Source: Candidatus Aegiribacteria sp. (GTDB lineage Bacteria; Fermentibacterota; Fermentibacteria; Fermentibacterales; JCC-6). From it: a stretch of DNA of 7,616 nt. Of the stretch, positions 6,130 to 7,616 are shown in pieces; positions within the stretch are counted from its first letter, which is position 1; every line of letters begins with the position of its first letter. Where the stretch lies: positions 1 to 7,616 of the forward strand of contig DAOWNO010000087.1 in assembly GCA_030642525.1 (NCBI GenBank), in the 5' to 3' direction. The notes under the pieces were generated by a model. That model did not search any database. It was not told where the DNA came from and saw only the letters and a list, made by a program, of their open reading frames with translations. A program made the position numbers and the translations under genes.

Positions 6130-6720
6130 TCAGGATTTACTGAATTCCAGTTTTTCTATCAATCGCTTCAAGGCTCGGGCACGATGGCTGATGAGGTGTT
6201 TTTCCTCCGGAGAACACCGCGCAAATGTTCTGTCCAGCTCATTCGGAAGGAAAACCGGATCGTATCCGAATCCACCTTCACCATCTGCCTTTTCCATGAT
6301 TATGCCTTCCACTTCACCCATCTCGCACAGTTCTTCACCTGACGGAGAAACAAATGCTGCGGCTGTTCTGAATGATGCTTTCCTGTTTGTTTCGTATAGC
6401 ATTGTCCGCAGGAGTTTCCGGACGTTATCCCCGTAGGAACAGTCAGAACCTGCAAACCGGGCAGCATATATTCCAGGGGCTCCACCAAGCACATCAACGA
6501 ACAATCCGGTGTCGTCCGCAATGGAAGCTACTCCGGTTCTTTCTGCTGCATCTCTTGCCTTCAGCAGTGCGTTTTCTTCAAGAGTTATTCCGGTCTCCTC
6601 AATCGACCAGTCCGGCAGAATCTCAGATATGGATATTACTTCGAACGGCAGATCCTCAAGAAGGGATCTCAGTTCACGGAGTTTATCGGGATTTCCTGAG
6701 GCAAGAACGAGCTTATTCAC
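6130..6720 (-). CDS. rdgB: XTP/dITP diphosphatase (RdgB/HAM1 family)
   Basis: Hydrolyses non-canonical purine triphosphates (dITP, ITP, XTP) to the monophosphate and pyrophosphate, keeping hypoxanthine and xanthine out of DNA and RNA; cytosolic and Mg-dependent. The 196 residues fit the family length of about 190-205. Motifs in order: SGNPDKLRE at 8-16 (substrate loop S-x-N-x-x-K-x-x-E), EETGITLEENALLKA at 41-55, ADDTGLFVD at 68-76 with the catalytic/metal Asp pair, GGAPGIYAARFAG at 79-91, GGFGYDPVFLP at 149-159 and EKHLISHRARAL at 173-184. All key residues are present. It starts with GTG at 6718-6720, which overlaps the rph stop TGA (6717-6719) in the four bases GTGA, so it is probably translated by coupling; a GAGGGA about 12 bases upstream inside rph may help. 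It is the last gene of the leftward murI-rph-rdgB unit and converges with fusA. Confidence 0.96.
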   Translation of the reverse strand: MNKLVLASGNPDKLRELRSLLEDLPFEVISISEILPDWSIEETGITLEENALLKARDAAERTGVASIADDTGLFVDVLGGAPGIYAARFAGSDCSYGDNVRKLLRTMLYETNRKASFRTAAAFVSPSGEELCEMGEVEGIIMEKADGEGGFGYDPVFLPNELDRTFARCSPEEKHLISHRARALKRLIEKLEFSKS

Positions 6721-7433
6721 TCAGAAGTCGCTTCCCTCTGGAGGGGCACTATGAATTCCATTATCGCGCTCACCGCTTTTTCAGTCATGCTGTTGACTGT
6801 CTCAATCGAAACCGTGCCGCCCTCTGCAGTTGCCTGCAGCTCGACCAGTTCTCCGGTTTCAGTAGCAACCACATTCATATCCATTATAGCGGCTGAATCC
6901 TCTTCATAACACAGATCAAGAATAATATGATCATCAATAAAACCCAGACTCAGAGCGCTCACAAATCCTCTGAATGGATCATCCTTCATCTTGCGCTCCA
7001 CAATCTGTCGTTTGATAGCAAGGCGAAGAGCAACCGCCCCGCCAACTATGGAAGCGACTCTTGTGCCGCCATCAGCTACAAGAACATCACAGTCAACAGT
7101 TATGGTTCGCTCACCCAGCCGCGCAAGATCCACTGACTGACGAAGGCTGCGGCCTATCAGCCGCTGAATCTCCTGCGTTCTTCCCTTTACAATTGCTCCA
7201 CGGTCTCTTCTAATCCTGCGATTACCGCTTCCCGGCAGCATTCCATACTCAGCTGTTATCCAGCCGGTGCCCTTTCCGGTCAGAAAAAAAGGAACTCTGT
7301 ATTCAACTGAAGCCGAGCAAAGGACCATAGTTTCTCCCCATTTGATTAGAACACTGCCATCCGGGGAAGGCTGGTAGCCTGTTTCGATCTCGATCTCTCT
7401 CAGTTCATTATCTTCTCGTCCGTCTATTCGCAT
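6717..7433 (-). CDS. rph: Ribonuclease PH
   Basis: A phosphate-dependent 3'-5' exoribonuclease that trims the 3' ends of tRNA precursors and works as a hexameric ring. The 238 residues match the family length. Visible family blocks: MRIDGR at 1-6, DGSVLIKWGETMVLCSASVE (25-44), GKGTGWITAEYGMLPGS (53-69), GRTQEIQRLIGRSLR at 84-98 (Arg85 is the equivalent of the conserved Arg86), DCDVLVADGGTR at 114-125 with the phosphate-binding Arg, and LDLCYEEDSAAIMDMNVV at 172-189 carrying the two catalytic acidic positions (Asp179, Asp185). Small departures are GGTRVASI where GGTRTASI is usual and ELQATAE (198-204) where EVQGTAE is usual; neither removes a known catalytic residue. The ATG has AGGAA five to six bases upstream. 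It lies 46 bases after murI and overlaps rdgB by four bases. tRNA-Leu here has an encoded CCA, consistent with an exonuclease trimming trailers to CCA. Confidence 0.97.
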   Translation of the reverse strand: MRIDGREDNELREIEIETGYQPSPDGSVLIKWGETMVLCSASVEYRVPFFLTGKGTGWITAEYGMLPGSGNRRIRRDRGAIVKGRTQEIQRLIGRSLRQSVDLARLGERTITVDCDVLVADGGTRVASIVGGAVALRLAIKRQIVERKMKDDPFRGFVSALSLGFIDDHIILDLCYEEDSAAIMDMNVVATETGELVELQATAEGGTVSIETVNSMTEKAVSAIMEFIVPLQREATSE

Positions 7434-7436
7434 TTG

Positions 7437-7442
7437 ATTCCT
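7437..7442 (-). promoter_or_regulatory. Ribosome binding site of rph
   Basis: AGGAAT on the minus strand a few bases before the rph ATG (7431-7433). It lies in the 46-base gap between murI and rph. I see no promoter or terminator in that gap, so rph is probably co-transcribed with murI. Confidence 0.6.
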
Positions 7443-7479
7443 AACGTCTGTTCACTGCCTGTACGGTAACTTATGCGGA

Positions 7480-7616
7480 TTATTCCCCAACTTCAACCTG
7501 GGTGACCAGAGGTATCGCCCTTCCAAGGAAACGCTGGGCTATTTCCTGGAATTTCAATGGTATGTCACTTACGTAGAAATAGTTCTCACCCGAATCAGTT
7601 GTTGATCTCAACTCTC
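7480..7616 (-). CDS. murI: Glutamate racemase, C-terminal 44 residues (cut by right window edge)
   Basis: Only the end of the protein is visible: ELRSTTDSGENYFYVSDIPL, then KFQEIAQRFLGRAI, ending in VEVGE and TAA (7480-7482). The pattern [FY]-[FY]-V-[ST]-D-x-P-x-x-F-x-x-[IVL]-x-x-x-F-L-G-R is typical of the C-terminus of one group of MurI proteins, which interconvert L- and D-glutamate for peptidoglycan synthesis. The gene order murI-rph-rdgB, known from several bacterial groups, supports the call. The catalytic cysteines lie outside the window. The frame was read directly from the minus strand and is open to the window edge. Confidence 0.75.
   Translation of the reverse strand, partial: ELRSTTDSGENYFYVSDIPLKFQEIAQRFLGRAIPLVTQVEVGE

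Noticed and set aside
6372..6896. Plus-strand 174-codon open frame across the rdgB-rph junction
   Set aside because: Antisense to two well-supported genes. The translation is not family-like.

Overview
The window reads as ordinary chromosomal DNA of a bacterium with moderate G+C. It carries seven protein-coding units or remnants and one tRNA. The best taxonomic hint is a secreted protein whose C-terminal tail has the NYPNPF...G.YFY layout of FlgD-like / type IX (Por) sorting domains. Such tails are common in the FCB superphylum and in neighbouring candidate phyla such as Cloacimonadota, Fermentibacteria, Eisenbacteria, WOR-3 and KSB1. The lineage cannot be fixed further from this sequence. 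Initiation codons are mixed: TTG for mutL and fusA, GTG for rdgB, ATG for rph and the secreted protein.

Layout, left to right. Positions 1-1584 (minus) hold the first 528 codons of mutL, cut by the left edge. Twenty bases upstream of it lies a complete tRNA-Leu(UAA) (1605-1692, minus) with a recognisable promoter, so tRNA and mutL are probably co-transcribed. Next comes an exported 577-residue beta-propeller protein with an Asp-box and a sorting tail (1775-3508, minus). The 455-base gap that follows (3509-3963) is not empty. It holds a promoter for the secreted gene, a decayed GNAT acetyltransferase start on the minus strand (stop-interrupted at residue 44), and an AT-rich segment in front of fusA. 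A full-length, stand-alone EF-G gene (3964-6051, plus) is the only rightward gene. It converges on a leftward operon of murI (C-terminal end only, 7480-7616), rph (6717-7433) and rdgB (6130-6720). rph and rdgB overlap by four bases.

Functionally the window is mostly housekeeping: mismatch repair (MutL), translation (tRNA-Leu, EF-G), 3' maturation of tRNA (RNase PH), nucleotide-pool sanitation (RdgB) and D-glutamate supply for peptidoglycan (MurI). The murI-rph-rdgB order is a known conserved neighbourhood in several bacterial groups. I found no CRISPR array, insertion sequence, phage gene or convincing undescribed system. The items most worth checking are the GNAT remnant, the A7 tract at the fusA start, the unusual domain-V loop of EF-G, the tRNA-mutL fusion transcript and the exported propeller protein.
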